Both the position numbers and the translations under genes were made by a program. Below the pieces are notes generated by a model, which had not been told where the DNA came from, made no database searches, and saw only the letters and a program-made list of their open reading frames with translations. A stretch of DNA of 64,000 bases. Source: Sanderia malayensis (lineage: Eukaryota > Cnidaria > Scyphozoa > Semaeostomeae > Pelagiidae). Each line of letters begins with the position of its first letter. The stretch's first letter is position 1. Of the stretch, positions 34,503 through 46,875 are shown in pieces. The DNA lies in the NCBI GenBank assembly GCA_013076295.1, contig RQOL01000531.1, positions 2,356,001 to 2,420,000 of the forward strand. The letters are read 5' to 3'.

Positions 34503-36210
34503 AATTAATCGATTGGAAATTTGAAATAGGTTTAAACAGATGAAATATATTATATGTACATAATTTAAGAGGAATTAGAGAGGATGATTGTCAAGCGGGA
34601 ATCATCAAGGTGCGTTATAGTCAATGTTGAATTTTGAAATGTGGTCTTCGAAATTAAAAAGTGTGGTCAATTATTGATAATACTGAAGCGCTGAATTTTC
34701 CATGGTCCGAGTGGTGCGAGTAATACAGTGAATCAGTTTTCGAGCATGTCGACATCCGTAATTTTTAAAGCTTCTGCGCTGGAGCATGCATGAATGGTAT
34801 TCAAGGTTCCTAGGTCCTTGGGCACGGTGGCTGGTTGGATTAACACAGAATCAGCGGAGGAGCTGAATACGAAGGCGGGCGTGTATCCGCAAAGCCATTT
34901 TAGGTTGCTGCGTAGGAGCATGCAGGCTCTTGGATATTGCACCACTATGAGTTCTTCTGATTAGATGAAATATAACTCTTGAGCATCATGGCGGGGCCAT
35001 TTAAATCAGTTGTAGGTTATGTTTACCTGGAATTGCGATTATAGTATTTTGTTTTCTCGCTGTTCAACTTGCAATTCTATCGAATACAGGTTTCCCAAAG
35101 TGAGTTGAGTCAATTTGAATAACTCGTTCAACGCCTCCAAGTTTCATGCTATTGTAGTTGGAATTTGCCACTTATCTTCGTTTAGGCAAATTAACGTTAT
35201 CTCGCTGGTCGTTTAAACTCTATTGTTTCCGACTAATTCTTCTAACGGGAAGCATTATATCACTCGAGTGGGAAGCATTTTCCACAGCGTGCAAATATCA
35301 GATGTTTAGTTTTTGCCAGAACAAAATAGCCGGGGCTTTGGCGGAAGCTTACGAGCAAACTGAGACCTGTCCAGTCTCAGTTCCTAGTTTTAATTTTATG
35401 TCCATAATTTCATTTTTGATAATTCATCATATTTCCATTGGAAAAGCAAAAACATGACCAACAAAGAAAAGGAGACATTTTAACAATGTATTTTTGAATT
35501 GTCCGACAAAACATTTTCCAGTTATTAACTTGGTACGAGCACGTTTTTCGCTCCCAGAGTTTTCCGGCCCCAAGCACTCGAAATGACCTCTAATTTGTAT
35601 TTTGCGGCTCCGTGACGCAGTATCCCAACGCGTGGATTGACTCAATGGCTGCCACGTTGCTCATAGTTGGTCTCATTTGTCATAAGTCCTCAATATCCAT
35701 CATGCCTTTCCCATGTGCGTTGAACATTCGCCGAAAAAAAGAAATGTGCCTGCTAAAGCACACTTATTTTTAGTGTAATGCTGTATAACTGTTCAATGGT
35801 TGCGGTAGTAATAAAGACATATAATTTTATAGATAAAAACAATGAGCTTGGTTGTGGTTAGAAATTAATTTAGTATTTTCAAAGTTTATGACGATTGAAA
35901 ATTCAACTGAGTTGGAGTTTGAGAAGGCAAAAGTCAACTGTGTGCGTAAAGACTGCTGCGCAATGGTAGCCTCGCAGGGACTGTGAGGACTCGAAGGCCA
36001 GATGGCTGCGGTGACGGGCTCGAAAACCGTGGGTGTACATCAACTCTCTTTATTCGCTGGAAGACAATGTAAAATCGCTTATTCAGCGCATTCTGTTTTG
36101 GAGTTGTGCGCAATGCTTCGACCACTGTGATACAATTAAATCGTATCGGATTGGTCCAGGTTCATTTTGGATCGTTCAGTGTGCAGTGGCGTGCGATAAG
36201 GTCTTTGATT
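34503..36210. other. Intergenic, B4GALT7 to peroxidase
   Basis: No coding exon was recognised. It holds a diverged unit of the minisatellite family (34780-34935), an AATAAA at 35810-35815, and an ATTGG (CCAAT-type) box near 36150 ahead of the peroxidase gene. Confidence 0.45.
34780..34935 (+). repeat. Diverged unit of the GCGCAGTGCC minisatellite family
   Basis: Blocks such as CTGCGCTGGAGCATGCATGA, GGCGGGCGTGTATCCGCAAAGCCA and TTGCTGCGTAGGAGCATGCA line up with the unit at 14111-14243. They differ at many positions and lack the GGGTTA tail. It looks like an old, isolated copy. Confidence 0.5.
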
Positions 36211-39200
36211 ATGGATTTCAAGATGTTTTGGTTCGGTGTGCTAGGTTTACTCTATGCGGTCCTGGTTTTGTCTTTTAACACTGCGACTGCTGTAATATCA
36301 TCTTCATCTTCATCGTATCAATTCACTTCGACTTGTTTGATTAAAGTTAAAAAGGGTGCTCCTTGGTTCGATGCAAATCAAGAGAATGAGGTTCAGAATT
36401 CTTTGGTGAGTAAAAACTCTTTCATTTTAATCCATTGAACCCCATCTTCAAGCTATTTGAATTACCCTCTCCTTAAACCTTCGGAATGACCTTTTTGACA
36501 CCTTTTCTCCCCAAATCCGAGAAATAGATCTATAATTGAGATGTTATTTCCATCTCTCTGGAAAATCCTTGAAAGCGATTCTAACGTGCTCTTTTGAGAA
36601 CTATTTCTTCTTTGGACACACGGGTCTCAGAATTGAAACTTTATGTTGCTTCGCATGCAGATCTCAAGCAATGCGGAGGAGGTAGAGCAAATGGCTGGTG
36701 AGTTATTTGGATAATTACTTAATTTATTTTATTTATATTAACCGGAGTGATTAATAACGAATTATCGTTCACATTGATTTAATTGCATAATTTGGAATGA
36801 AAGTTTTTCTCCTTTAAATTTAATACACCCTTCAGTTATAAGACTTTTAGTAATAATTGGTCATAAAATTGTAATATGCCTACAAATCACGCATTAAGTG
36901 ACGCGTTATTACCAACTTTACTTGCTTCTCTGACGACTCCCTTTTCTACTAACCGCATATTTCTCCAATGTGTACCCACTCACTTCGGCGAGTTGGTATG
37001 AGTAACCCTATAACCATTTTGTTGTCATAGATCCATATTATCGGTACAACAATCGAAGAGAATTCACAGTGCAGCTTCAAGTTTTGCACAGGTAAAAATA
37101 TAAACATTTTTATTAAGCCCATGCCCACCTTTTTTATAAGAATACCTTAAATTAAAGCTTCGATCTTTTCTGTTGTTTTCGAATTTCCATTGTTTTTTGG
37201 CAAGCATGAACCTCACCATTCTGATAAGCATTTTTAAACAGTGGCGCATGTTAGATAAATATGTGTATGAAGTGGGAATTCCGAACACAGGACACCCAGA
37301 GGAGTGGCCTATTTCAGAGCTATGGGACACCCAGAGGGACCAATATTTTTGCCCATGTCTGTGGTCGTTGTGAAAAGTGCATGTTTATGGAATTTCCGCT
37401 GTTGCATCATTAGCATAGCCATCTCACCGTTAGCAAACATCATAACACAAGCATTATGTTTAATTAGATGCGGAAGGAAGTTATGCAACAGCTACAACGC
37501 AAAGATATACGTAGGCACTCGAATGGGAAAAAAGGTAAAGCAGTAGTTTTGTAATTACTCGCGACCTTTTGCAACGTCATTTATGCTACTACCAGCGTAT
37601 AGCTATTGGTTCATCATATAACACAATGCTGTAAATAAGTGCCCGGGGCCTTTATTGAAGTTCTGAACTTCTATCGAGAAATGGGTGTTTATTTGATGAG
37701 GCGTTTAATATGAAAAGCTTCATTGTTACTTTACTGAAGTATGTTTGGTGCATAATGCTGCACAACCTAACCCTGCAATTGTGTTATATTTTAATTATGT
37801 TAATTATGTTAATTATGTTAAGGAATGCGGTCATGGCAAAGTGCGATCTTCGAAGCTTGTTACGATTCGTTGCCGCTTGCGATCTCGCCCGCTTTTCGTT
37901 GTCATTTATTGGAAAAGGCAGAAAAGAACTTTAGTGGTCAAAAAATTTCGAAGTGGGCACATATTGCGAGCAGTAATGCCAAGGTAACTGGACAAGTTTT
38001 TTCTTCCACGCTGTGTTTCATAATATGGGAGCCCGGTGGTGCGAGCTTTGAAGGGAACCAAAGAAAAAATTGTCGTGTCAAGGCCTCGTTATACCGAGGG
38101 AAAAATTATATGGAGCTGCTTAACGTTTTGTGCTCCGTTGCACAACGAGACTCTTTATATGTCTCTTATTGAGAATCTCTAGTCTGTATAAAATATACTT
38201 GATACTTATCATTTCTGCTATTATTCGTATGTGCAGTGATCTTGCATGTAGCTGTACAAGGTAGAATAGAACTCATTTATCATCTGTTCTTATTCCAGGC
38301 AAAGAAAGCGAATAATCAGTCACCTCTCGCTGAGTTTCTGCGCTTCTTCAGCTGTCCCGCGTAATGTCACTATCACGGATACGATTCAAGGTACAGAGTG
38401 TCCCTCGGGTAGACTCCGTTATATAGTTGGATCAATTCAGGACTTGAGAACGAGGTTTGTCTATTCGTCATTTGCCTTCGTAACTGTGATATTCATTTCT
38501 CAAGATTAGTAATATTCTGACGTAGCGTGACATAAGATCAACTTATACTTTTGTCATTTTTCAGAACACTCGATGGACGCTTGAACCATGAGAAGAAGTT
38601 GTTTCAAGGTGCCCGTGGCGAGAATTTGATTCGATTGTCAGGCAATGGTTTTGCTGACAATATCTCTGTGCCATCTGGTGCATGCACTGCCGCTCAGAGA
38701 AGTGCCACTCGATGTCCATTTCCCAATGAGTACAACGGAACTGGATCTAACAGACCGAATGCCAGAGTGATCAGTAACTTCCTGATTGCACAGGTACGAA
38801 TTTCAGTACATGATATCTCTAATTAATCGAAGAACGAAGACAAACCAGTGAGAGGCTGCAGAACTGAAAAATCTCATGCATATTTAGATTCCTGATATTT
38901 ATGCGTTCTGCTATATTCACATTCTTTAATTGCAGATTACTTCTTGCAATTGATTATACCGTCATACACGTTTTATTAAGCTTTTCTGTAAACGTTTTCG
39001 TTTTTACGACATTTATCTGAGTAACATACTTGTTGCCAAGTCTGGAGTTTTCGTCTTTCAGAATAAGCCGATACTAAACAAAAGGGGACTGAGTGACTTG
39101 ATTACTTATTTTGGCCAGGTATGCTACCCATCGTACCTATATAAGTTACGATACTTTTACTTATGCATCGTACCTTATACATTGTATACATAACTTGATA

Positions 39201-42200
39201 GATGCAATGGTATACTTCTTACAGCACCTTTGCTGCATACACTAAAAACCCACATATAAGAACCTGAATAGGCTATTGTTTCGTCTATTGTTTTCAGCAG
39301 CAGAATCACCCTGAAGTTCTTATTCCATTGGTTCTTATATGCGGGTTTTTACTGTACTGATCACTGATGTGTTTTGCGATGGTGTCGTTCTTAATCGAAT
39401 TCATGGATAGTTTGCAATAAAAATGATTCGGATTTGCTGAATATGAAATGGCTCCATGTTTGTTTTTTAGTTTCTCGATCATGACACAGATCTTGTTGCA
39501 GAATTGCCAAGGAGTGAAGTTCAAATCAACCCGAATGATCTCGATTTACCAATTCCTGTACCAAAAGTAGGATTCCACCACAATAGCTTTGTTTATTTTT
39601 TTAGTGCCCGTGTAATCAGAAGATCACTTTGTCTATCATTTCTCACGGCAACCAGCTGTTTGCTTTAAACTGTGTGGTTTGCTGAAGTCCTGTTTTAATC
39701 TATTACAGGGTGATTTGATGTTCGACATGGATTCCAAAGGAAACAAGAGCATTCCAGTTAGAAGATTTGCATTTGACAAGTAAGACGATTATCAATCCAC
39801 AAAAGTAGACATTTTGTGACAGCTTGGTTTAGTTATTGTTAATCTGCAGTTAACTTCAATGTTAGGGAACGGCAATAGCATTGCCAAGCGAAGGCAAAGT
39901 GAAAAATTGTTTTATGTTTATTAAATATAATGCAAAGAGGATATTTTCAGCTTTGCATCATTGTGTATCAGTGTATCATTTGGTACTCTGCACGGTCGGT
40001 AATGTAAGACGGTCGGGTTCATCGTGCATTTGAAAAGTACAGTCTTCTTTTTTGCACAGGTGCACAGGAAATAACAGTTGCAAGTGCCCACGAGAGACCA
40101 TCAACACGATTTCTTCTATCTTGGATGCCAATACTGTCTACGGCTCTGATCAAACAAGAAATAATGCCTTGAGAACGCTAAAGGATGGCCTATTAAAAAT
40201 GGACAAGAAAAATTTACCCGTAAGAATACTTTGCATAATTTTCGTTTTACCCCATGTGGCATTTTCTATTCGTTCTGCACTACCAATATACCAGGCTTGT
40301 TTTGGCAAAGAAATATTTTGCTGTATATATGATCGATCTTTTTTCTTGTAGCTGAACACATTCGGTTTGCCAAATTCTAATGCCATCCACAGAGACCCAA
40401 CGAAGCTGAGACTAGCAGGAGATGTGCGGGCCAATGTTGCACCAACATTGCTCGCATTGCACACGCTGTTTGCGAGAGAGCACAACAGAATCGCTAAAAT
40501 CTACAAACAATCAAATCCAAGGGTGAGATATCTTGTTATTCCGCCTTCTCTCCACCCCTATCTTAACTTGAAATGCCGTATTTATTCGAGCGAGTGCCGC
40601 GTCTCCATAGAGCGCCTCCCCCGCGGCAGGGCAAGGGTACTCTTTTGTCTATGTATTGGAAATAAATACTGTATTTATATATCATATTATGTGTGCGGTC
40701 AATACTTGGCAACTAGTTTACGAGGATGAATACGAACATTTCATAATCGCTGTCAAAAATGCAAGGGAATCACGACGACTTGAAGTCGCAGGTCCCGTGA
40801 AAATAATTTTGTTTATTGACCATCATTTATTCTATTTAAACCAATTTAAACCCAGCTATGAAGTTGCCCATGTAATGTACTATAGTCAGCACCTCAAGAA
40901 GTAGTTAGCACCACACTAGACTAGTCATTTTAATCTTAAAGGCCTATTGCTGTCGTAACATTTCCTATGTTATCATCTCTTATATGCCAGGCAACGGACG
41001 AGAGCATTTTTCAGTATGCAAGAAAGCTGGTAATCGCCGAAATACAGGCAATCACTTTTCGCGAGTATCTCCCATCACTTGTTGGCGGTACAAGAAGAAT
41101 CCCAAAATACACTGGCTACAATCCAAAGATCGACTCAACGATTGCAACAGAGTTCAGTAATGCTGCTTTCAGGCAAGTTTTATAAGCCTCATGTCATTAT
41201 TAGCAATATTATGAATGAATATTGATTTACATTAATATCTCCTGAAAAGTGAGTCATTCACGAAACAGGCTTGTAGAGATGAATATAGTTGCTTGACATT
41301 TCTCAATCTACGAATAGTATAATTAAATAAGTATGTACATATATATATGGTACATATAGAAATGTATCCACACACACACACACATATATATATATGTATA
41401 TTGGTCAGTCCACACAGATACTTAATGCTAGAAATCAAGATTTTGTAAGTTATTGGTTGGCAGAGTATCACACTAGATACGATGATAACCCAACTTGTCT
41501 CATATCACTCATGTATTTATTCACGCATAATAATCATGCGTCTTTTATTCACTTATTTCAGGTTCGGCCACAGCCAGGTTAGCACGAATGTTTTTCGCTA
41601 TGAGAAGAATGGTGCAGTATCTAAATTTGGCCATCTTCTGCTACGCGATGGTTTCTTCAGACCGGATCGAGTGACCCAGGAAGGTGGAATTGAACCTATT
41701 CTCCGTGGTGCCATCAAGCACCTTTCACAAGAGGTTGACATGAAAGTCGTCGATGAGTTGCGTAATTTTCTTTTCCAAGCTGGAGGCGTCATGTTGGATC
41801 TGGCAGCCATTAACATCCAGAGATCCAGAGAAACTGGAATTCCTGATTACAACACAGTGAGAGCGAAGCTTGGATTGAAAAGTAAGCAATTGTTTGTTAC
41901 ATATTTAGAAATGCCGGAGCTTGGGGAGGGAGGGAAGAGAGGGGGCGTCTACCCCTTAAAATTTCTGAAGATGAAGTAAAGTCCTTTTTTATTTCTTCGC
42001 AAAATTCTTCTGTTTGTTTCAAGGCTCTTCCATTTGATATTGTTTCTTTAATCTGCTATTGATCTTTCTTTTCAGAGCGAGCTTCTTTCTATGATGTCAC
42101 CAGTAATCGGAGATTGGCTGCCAAGCTGAAGAATCTGTATAAAAATATCAACAATGTCGACTTGTGGGTGGGAGGACTTGCTGAGGATCACGAGCCAGGC

Positions 42201-42658
42201 TCCACTTTAGGTGAAACGTTTAGGAAGATCTTTTTGAGCCAGTTTTTGAGACTTCGTGATGGAGATCGCTTCTGGTACGAGAAAATCCTGACACCACGGG
42301 TATGTCATGCTGTACATTGATATCTATACCCACCTTTAGGCAGCACTAACCCTAACCCTAATGCTAACCCTAGTCCTCACATGAGACGCTGTGGATGTAA
42401 ATACGTCATTGATCCTCCTGCGCAGTAGCCTATTCTAATATCAATTTTTATATTGCATTTTGAAAGGATAAATATTTTTTTTGTTAAATAGAGTTTTGAA
42501 ATAAGTATTTTGTTGCTTTTCAGCAAATTGCATTTGTCCACCGTCAAACTTTGAGCAAGATAATCAGACTGAACACTGGTGTCAAGGCTCAAAGGAATGT
42601 TTTCTTTGCATCCGACTCTTGCACAGGCGTGAGATCATTTCAATGTCAGACATATTAA
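36211..42658 (+). CDS. Secreted animal haem peroxidase
   Basis: Fourteen exons: 36211-36405, 36661-36697, 37031-37091, 38299-38454, 38565-38793, 39062-39118, 39471-39566, 39709-39779, 40060-40219, 40352-40522, 40991-41172, 41562-41881, 42076-42299, 42524-42658. They give 697 residues. A signal peptide (MDFKMFWFGVLGLLYAVLVL...) leads into a single peroxidase domain of the peroxidasin/MPO superfamily. FGQFLDHDTDL carries the distal His249, the haem-linking Asp248 and the calcium ligand Asp250. ILDANTVYGSDQ is the second calcium loop. RANVAPTLLALHTLFAREHNRIA carries the catalytic Arg380. FRFGHSQV carries the proximal His475. The position that forms a haem ester as Glu in MPO and peroxidasin is Val383 here. 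There are no Ig, LRR or VWC domains, so it is not a full peroxidasin. Intron 11 uses a GC donor. The first three exons are less certain than the rest. Confidence 0.9.
39240..39354. mobile_element. 115-base MITE with TA target, peroxidase intron 6
   Basis: CACTAAAAACCCACATATAA at the left and, read inward, CAGTAAAAACCCGCATATAA at the right form terminal inverted repeats of about 25 bases extending through GAACC. Both ends are flanked by TA. This fits a Tc1/mariner-type non-autonomous element. Confidence 0.75.
41336..41400 (+). repeat. (AT)n/(AC)n microsatellite, peroxidase intron 11
   Basis: Short AT and AC dinucleotide runs, about 65 bases. Confidence 0.85.
42335..42430 (-). repeat. Inverted solo unit of the telomere-like minisatellite, peroxidase intron 13
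   Basis: CTAACCCTAACCCTAATGC followed by TACGTCAT and CCTCCTGCGCAGTAGCC is the reverse complement of the array unit, including its GGGTTA run. It lies alone in the intron, in the opposite orientation to the array that starts about 700 bases downstream. Confidence 0.65.
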
Positions 42659-42854
42659 CACATCTCAGTATTAGCGACTTATGTCCTACAGTCTTTTGCT
42701 TTCATAATGTTACATCGGGCTGCATAATCCTTCATAAAATTTACGCTTATGCCTTGTCTAACAAATTTTGTTGTAGCAGAGCTCAGGTTTTCTGTCAACA
42801 AGCTCAGTATTGATATTCTCATTGTGTAATAAATTATAAAACTAGCTATTAAAA

Positions 42855-43045
42855 TTGTTAAAATGAGTTTTGCTTTGATGTAAAACCAATAATCAAATCG
42901 TAATAAGAAACAGAACTTTGACTTTATGATATTCTCTTCTGCTAGGAAGCGCTGCTGTGGACTAATGGTAACTTACCTGCATACTAACCTCAAGACCACT
43001 GGTTCAAAACCTGATGAGGACATCTAGTTTGTGTTTTGATCAATT
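42855..43045 (+). mobile_element. tRNA-derived SINE-like head, copy 2
   Basis: It matches 13755-13945 through ATGTAAAACCAATAATCA, the A-box-like TGGACTAATGG (42958-42968), the B-box-like GGTTCAAAACC (43001-43011) and the tail CATCTAGTTTGTGTTTTGAT. The flank differs by a few short gaps. As in copy 1, a telomere-like array follows directly. Confidence 0.6.
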
Positions 43046-43570
43046 TGTAATTTGACGTATTAATACTGACAGGGTCTGGTGTATCATTAAGGGCTTGGAT
43101 CAAGGTTAGGGCTAGGGTTACGGCTGGTGTGACGTAAAGGTGGGCGTGCATGTGCGGTGCTATATATAGGCTACTGCGCAGGAGTATGCATGACGTAATA
43201 CTACTGACACTGTATGGTATATCAGTTAGTGTTAGGGTTAGGGTTAGGGCTAGTGTGACGTAAAGGTGGGCGTGCATGCGCAGTGTCGCACATGGGCTAC
43301 TGCGCAGAGTATGCATGACGTAGCATTACTGACACTGTATGGTATATCAGTTAATATTAGGGTTAGGGTTAGGGCTAGTGTGACGTAAAGGTGGGCGTGC
43401 ATGCGCAGTGTCGTATATGGGCTACTGCGCAGGAGTATGCATGACGTAATATTACTGATTTATGGTATATCAGTTAGTATTAGGGTTAGGGTTAGGGCTA
43501 GTGTGACGTAAAGGTGGGTGTATATGCGCAGTGCCATATATAGGCTACTGCGCAGGAGTATGCATGGCTA
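43046..43570 (+). repeat. Telomere-like minisatellite array 2
   Basis: Four units start at GACGTAAAGG positions 43131, 43257, 43382 and 43505, with periods of 126, 125 and 123. They share the ATGCGCAGTG, CTACTGCGCAGGAGTATGCA and TGACGTAATA blocks of array 1. Each carries a short TTAGGGTTAGGGTTAGGGC run. Unlike array 1, the units are all of one type. It lies between the peroxidase stop and the NSMCE4 promoter. Confidence 0.85.
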
Positions 43571-43873
43571 GGACTACATGACGTAATAATTCAACAATAA
43601 TAGATTGCAGCTAATTATTTTGAAATCAAGAGCACGTTTAGTGTAATCAATTTGAAACCTGAAATCAGGATTTTCTGGACCAGGATTACTTTCAATATCT
43701 CCTGTTAAATGCAATAAAATATATAATGAAGATACAACAGTTTTCTGGGGCCTACCATACTTCAGGCTTTCTTTTTCACTTTCAGGCATGCAGTTCTCTC
43801 AACCTATCTCCAAGAAAACTCCACAAATGGCTAAGCTGAGGAGGAGGATTGGGTACCAATCGACCCTCCCATC

Positions 43874-43883
43874 TTTTCGCGCC
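43874..43883 (+). promoter_or_regulatory. E2F site upstream of NSMCE4
   Basis: TTTTCGCGCC is a consensus-type E2F site about 100 bases upstream of the chosen NSMCE4 start codon. It suits S-phase expression of an SMC5/6 subunit. Its function is inferred. Confidence 0.5.
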
Positions 43884-43985
43884 GATCTTGTATTTTGCTT
43901 GCGCGTTATCGATATTGCACCACGTGCAGAAAAAATACAAGCTTTGCATCGTTTTAATGCCATAAAGCAATTGCATATCTATAAA

Positions 43986-46048
43986 ATGAGCAAGCGAAAT
44001 GATATCCCATCATTGGAAGAATATAGTCAATATGATGATCCATTGGTTAGAAGAGAGATTCGTGCATCATATAGATCTTTAATAGATATTGCTCACCGTG
44101 AGTATATTTTTATTATTAGGCCATATTTGACTTGGCACATGTTTGTGTTTAGCGTGTAGTTTTGCCAAAATGTTCCGAATTATTTTTAAGTTTGAAGACT
44201 TTTCACTGACAATTTGCTCAAACAAGACACTAAATTTTGGGAAATCGAATAACGCTTCTTGAAATGATTATTATTTTGCAGAAAACAAAGATGAGTTGAT
44301 AAAGCCAGCGTCAAAAGGTTTATCTAATTTATTGGAGGAAACAGAAAGTCTGTTTGATAAAGGTAAGATTTTCTAATCATCGGATATCGAAGGATAAAAT
44401 CTTGAGATAGTTATAGGCTGTTAAAGTTCCTCCATCTTTTATTAGCTAACTTATTCTGTTTTTTCTATGTAGTAAGACATACCAGAGAGGCTGTACTTGA
44501 TTCAAACCTTTTATTATCTGTTGCAAGTCTTGGGTCTGAGCAAGCAAAACAATTGCAAACAGATTTTGTCACATTTGATCCACAAGTGTTCACAGATAAA
44601 TTGGTATGGTTATTGTTTCTTACTCTGAAATATTACACCATCAATATGGATGATACTTTCATTTCCAAAGTTGTTATGGAATTTTACTTTATTCATTTAA
44701 AACTAGGTTCAACTGATGGTGCCAAAGACATTGAGTTCTTTGCACCACGAAGATGAGGATGAGGATGATGCAATGAAAAGGAAATTGGATTCTCTGAACT
44801 GGAATCTGCTTGCTAAGAAATGCAGTGGATATTTTAAAAGAGCACCAACTGTGGACTTCATGTGTGTGGATAGGATTAAGGATTTTTCATTTCAATTTCC
44901 GTCTCCTTTTCTTATTTTAATTCTATTCTGATCTGATGGTCCATTACTCCATCTTCTGATCTGATAGGCTTGGTCCATTGATCATTGAAGTAAAAAAGAA
45001 GCCAGCAAGAGAAGGAAATAATCGCAGGAATGAAAAATTTGATCTCAGCCAGAAAGTTGCCCCTGAAGAGGTTTGCATGTTTTTATGTCTCCCAATGCAC
45101 ACAGTTTATTGGATAGCCAAAAGCAACATCAAATATAAGCACTTTTCTATTATTGTGATTTATTGTTGATGTGTCATTATGCTTTTTCAGATTTCTAAAG
45201 TTGAGGAGCAAGAAGAAGCCACAACGAAGGAAGTTGAAAGAATTTACAGTGTCTTAAGAAAAGTCACCAAAGAAGGTTTGTATGTTTAATATTTGCAGCA
45301 AATCTCTTGACCTCGGTAAGATTATATTTCTGCAGCAGGTCCATTCTTTTCATGAATTTATCTTTAACACCAATAATTTTTGCCTAGGTACTCAGGCAAT
45401 TGGGCTCTTTGAGTTCATTACTGATCCCGCTTCATTTGGTGCAACAGTTGAAAATCTTTTCCATCTATCATTTTTGGTAAAGGTGAGATTGATATTTGAT
45501 AATTCATTTGATTTACTGATGAAAGTCTTTTATGGTAATTTGATATTGAAACAACATGCTTATATTTAGGTTTGTGGGACTAACATCAAATATTCATGTT
45601 TTGTTAACAGGATGGAAAAGCAAGGATTGATTTGGACGAAAATGAGCAGCCTACTGTTTGTAAGAACCTTGAATATTGTCAATTATTGAAAGGTCTTTTA
45701 CCTTCAGAGAAGGTGCTCATTGAAAAAGTACAATGGGTGACTCAATCTAGGACAACTCTTTACTGTACACATGTGTTTTTTTAAGGCAAAAGCGATCCCT
45801 ATCATGAAAGCCATTGCAAAGAGATTGTTGTTCAAAAACAAATTATCATGCCATTATCAATTGAAGATTGGAAAGTAAGAAGATCATATACATATATGTT
45901 TGAATCGGCCACAAACACATACGTTTTAATAGATGGAATGACATGGGGTGTTGAATTCTTTATTTTACTTTAGGAAATTATAGAGGTTTATGACATAAAG
46001 GAGGCAACTGTACCCAAAAGACCAGAATTGAACAGGAAACAGCGATAA
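43986..46048 (+). CDS. NSMCE4A: Non-SMC element 4 of the SMC5/6 complex
   Basis: Ten exons (43986-44097, 44282-44362, 44473-44603, 44707-44861, 44968-45070, 45191-45275, 45388-45482, 45611-45659, 45786-45874, 45974-46048) give 324 residues. Family landmarks are DDPLVRREIRASYRSLID at the start, the kleisin-like helix LLEETESLFDKVRHTREAVLDS, then a serine/acid-rich linker and the C-terminal winged-helix region ([37 protein letters not shown]). NSE4 is the kleisin that bridges the SMC5 and SMC6 heads and binds NSE1/NSE3 during DNA repair and chromosome maintenance in the nucleus. ATG 43986 was chosen over the in-frame ATG 43788 because the intervening codons show no family similarity and contain an E2F site. 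An upstream start cannot be excluded. Confidence 0.92.
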
Positions 46049-46875
46049 TGTACAAAGATGGTAAGTCTGGGATTAAATTCGAATAGCTCTTTGGTGCATC
46101 TTCTGATCATTTATTCATTATGCATTATCCTGCTACAATGCTGCATGGAGTAAGCAAACACAGTAAAGTTTTCACCTACTGGTTATGCAACTTTGAGAGT
46201 AATTTGAAGTAGGGAAAATACTGACTAAAAATTGACATTTCTCTGCAGTGCAATTTAACAATGCATTACCTTTCGTTAAATCAACTGTTCTCTAACTGAA
46301 GCAGATGTTTTATTTTATCAGATGTTTTCCCACTCCTTTGAGAGTACTCGATTGTACATAATTGTTTCAGCTTGGAGTTTTGGGATAAATGATTTGTCTG
46401 ACCCCCTGATAGCTCGTAATTTGTCTGTCAATTTAATCATTTATTTGAGCCCCAACAACAGGGATTTGTGGTTTGTTGAGTTGACCCCAGGAAATATCCC
46501 TTCTCGATCCCACTGGTTCTTGTTATAGCTTTTATCTCACTCTTGGTGGTCACGTTTCCCATAGTTCAGGGTTTTCTTTTGAGCCAAGATTAACAGAAGT
46601 GAAGGAAGCAGAGCCATACTCATCATGCTCAAGTAATTATGAAACATATACAGAAAATAAAATTAGCTACAATACAAGCATGCCCAAAAGATTTCGAATT
46701 TTTCAAAAATGTAATCAAATGTTTATACAACTTAGTTAACCAAATTTAAAAATTTTGTTAAAAAAATAGAAATTTCTAATTTAAGAAATCCTTTGCTTTG
46801 AGTATGCAAACAAGTTTTTGGTTGTTATATATATATCAACATTGTTTCAGGATACTACATGTATATATAGATATA
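46049..46875. other. Convergent 3' ends of NSMCE4 and CEP83
   Basis: This 0.8-kb gap separates two genes that transcribe toward each other. An AATAAA at 46656-46661 (+) could end NSMCE4. No exon was recognised. Confidence 0.5.

Noticed and set aside
40656..40904. 82-codon frame in peroxidase intron 10 (DEYEHFIIAVKNARES...)
   Set aside because: Looks partly protein-like, but lacks an ATG at its start and splice support, and lies between two firmly phased peroxidase exons.
43788..43985. N-terminal extension of NSMCE4 from ATG 43788
   Set aside because: The 66 extra codons show no family similarity and contain an E2F site typical of a promoter.
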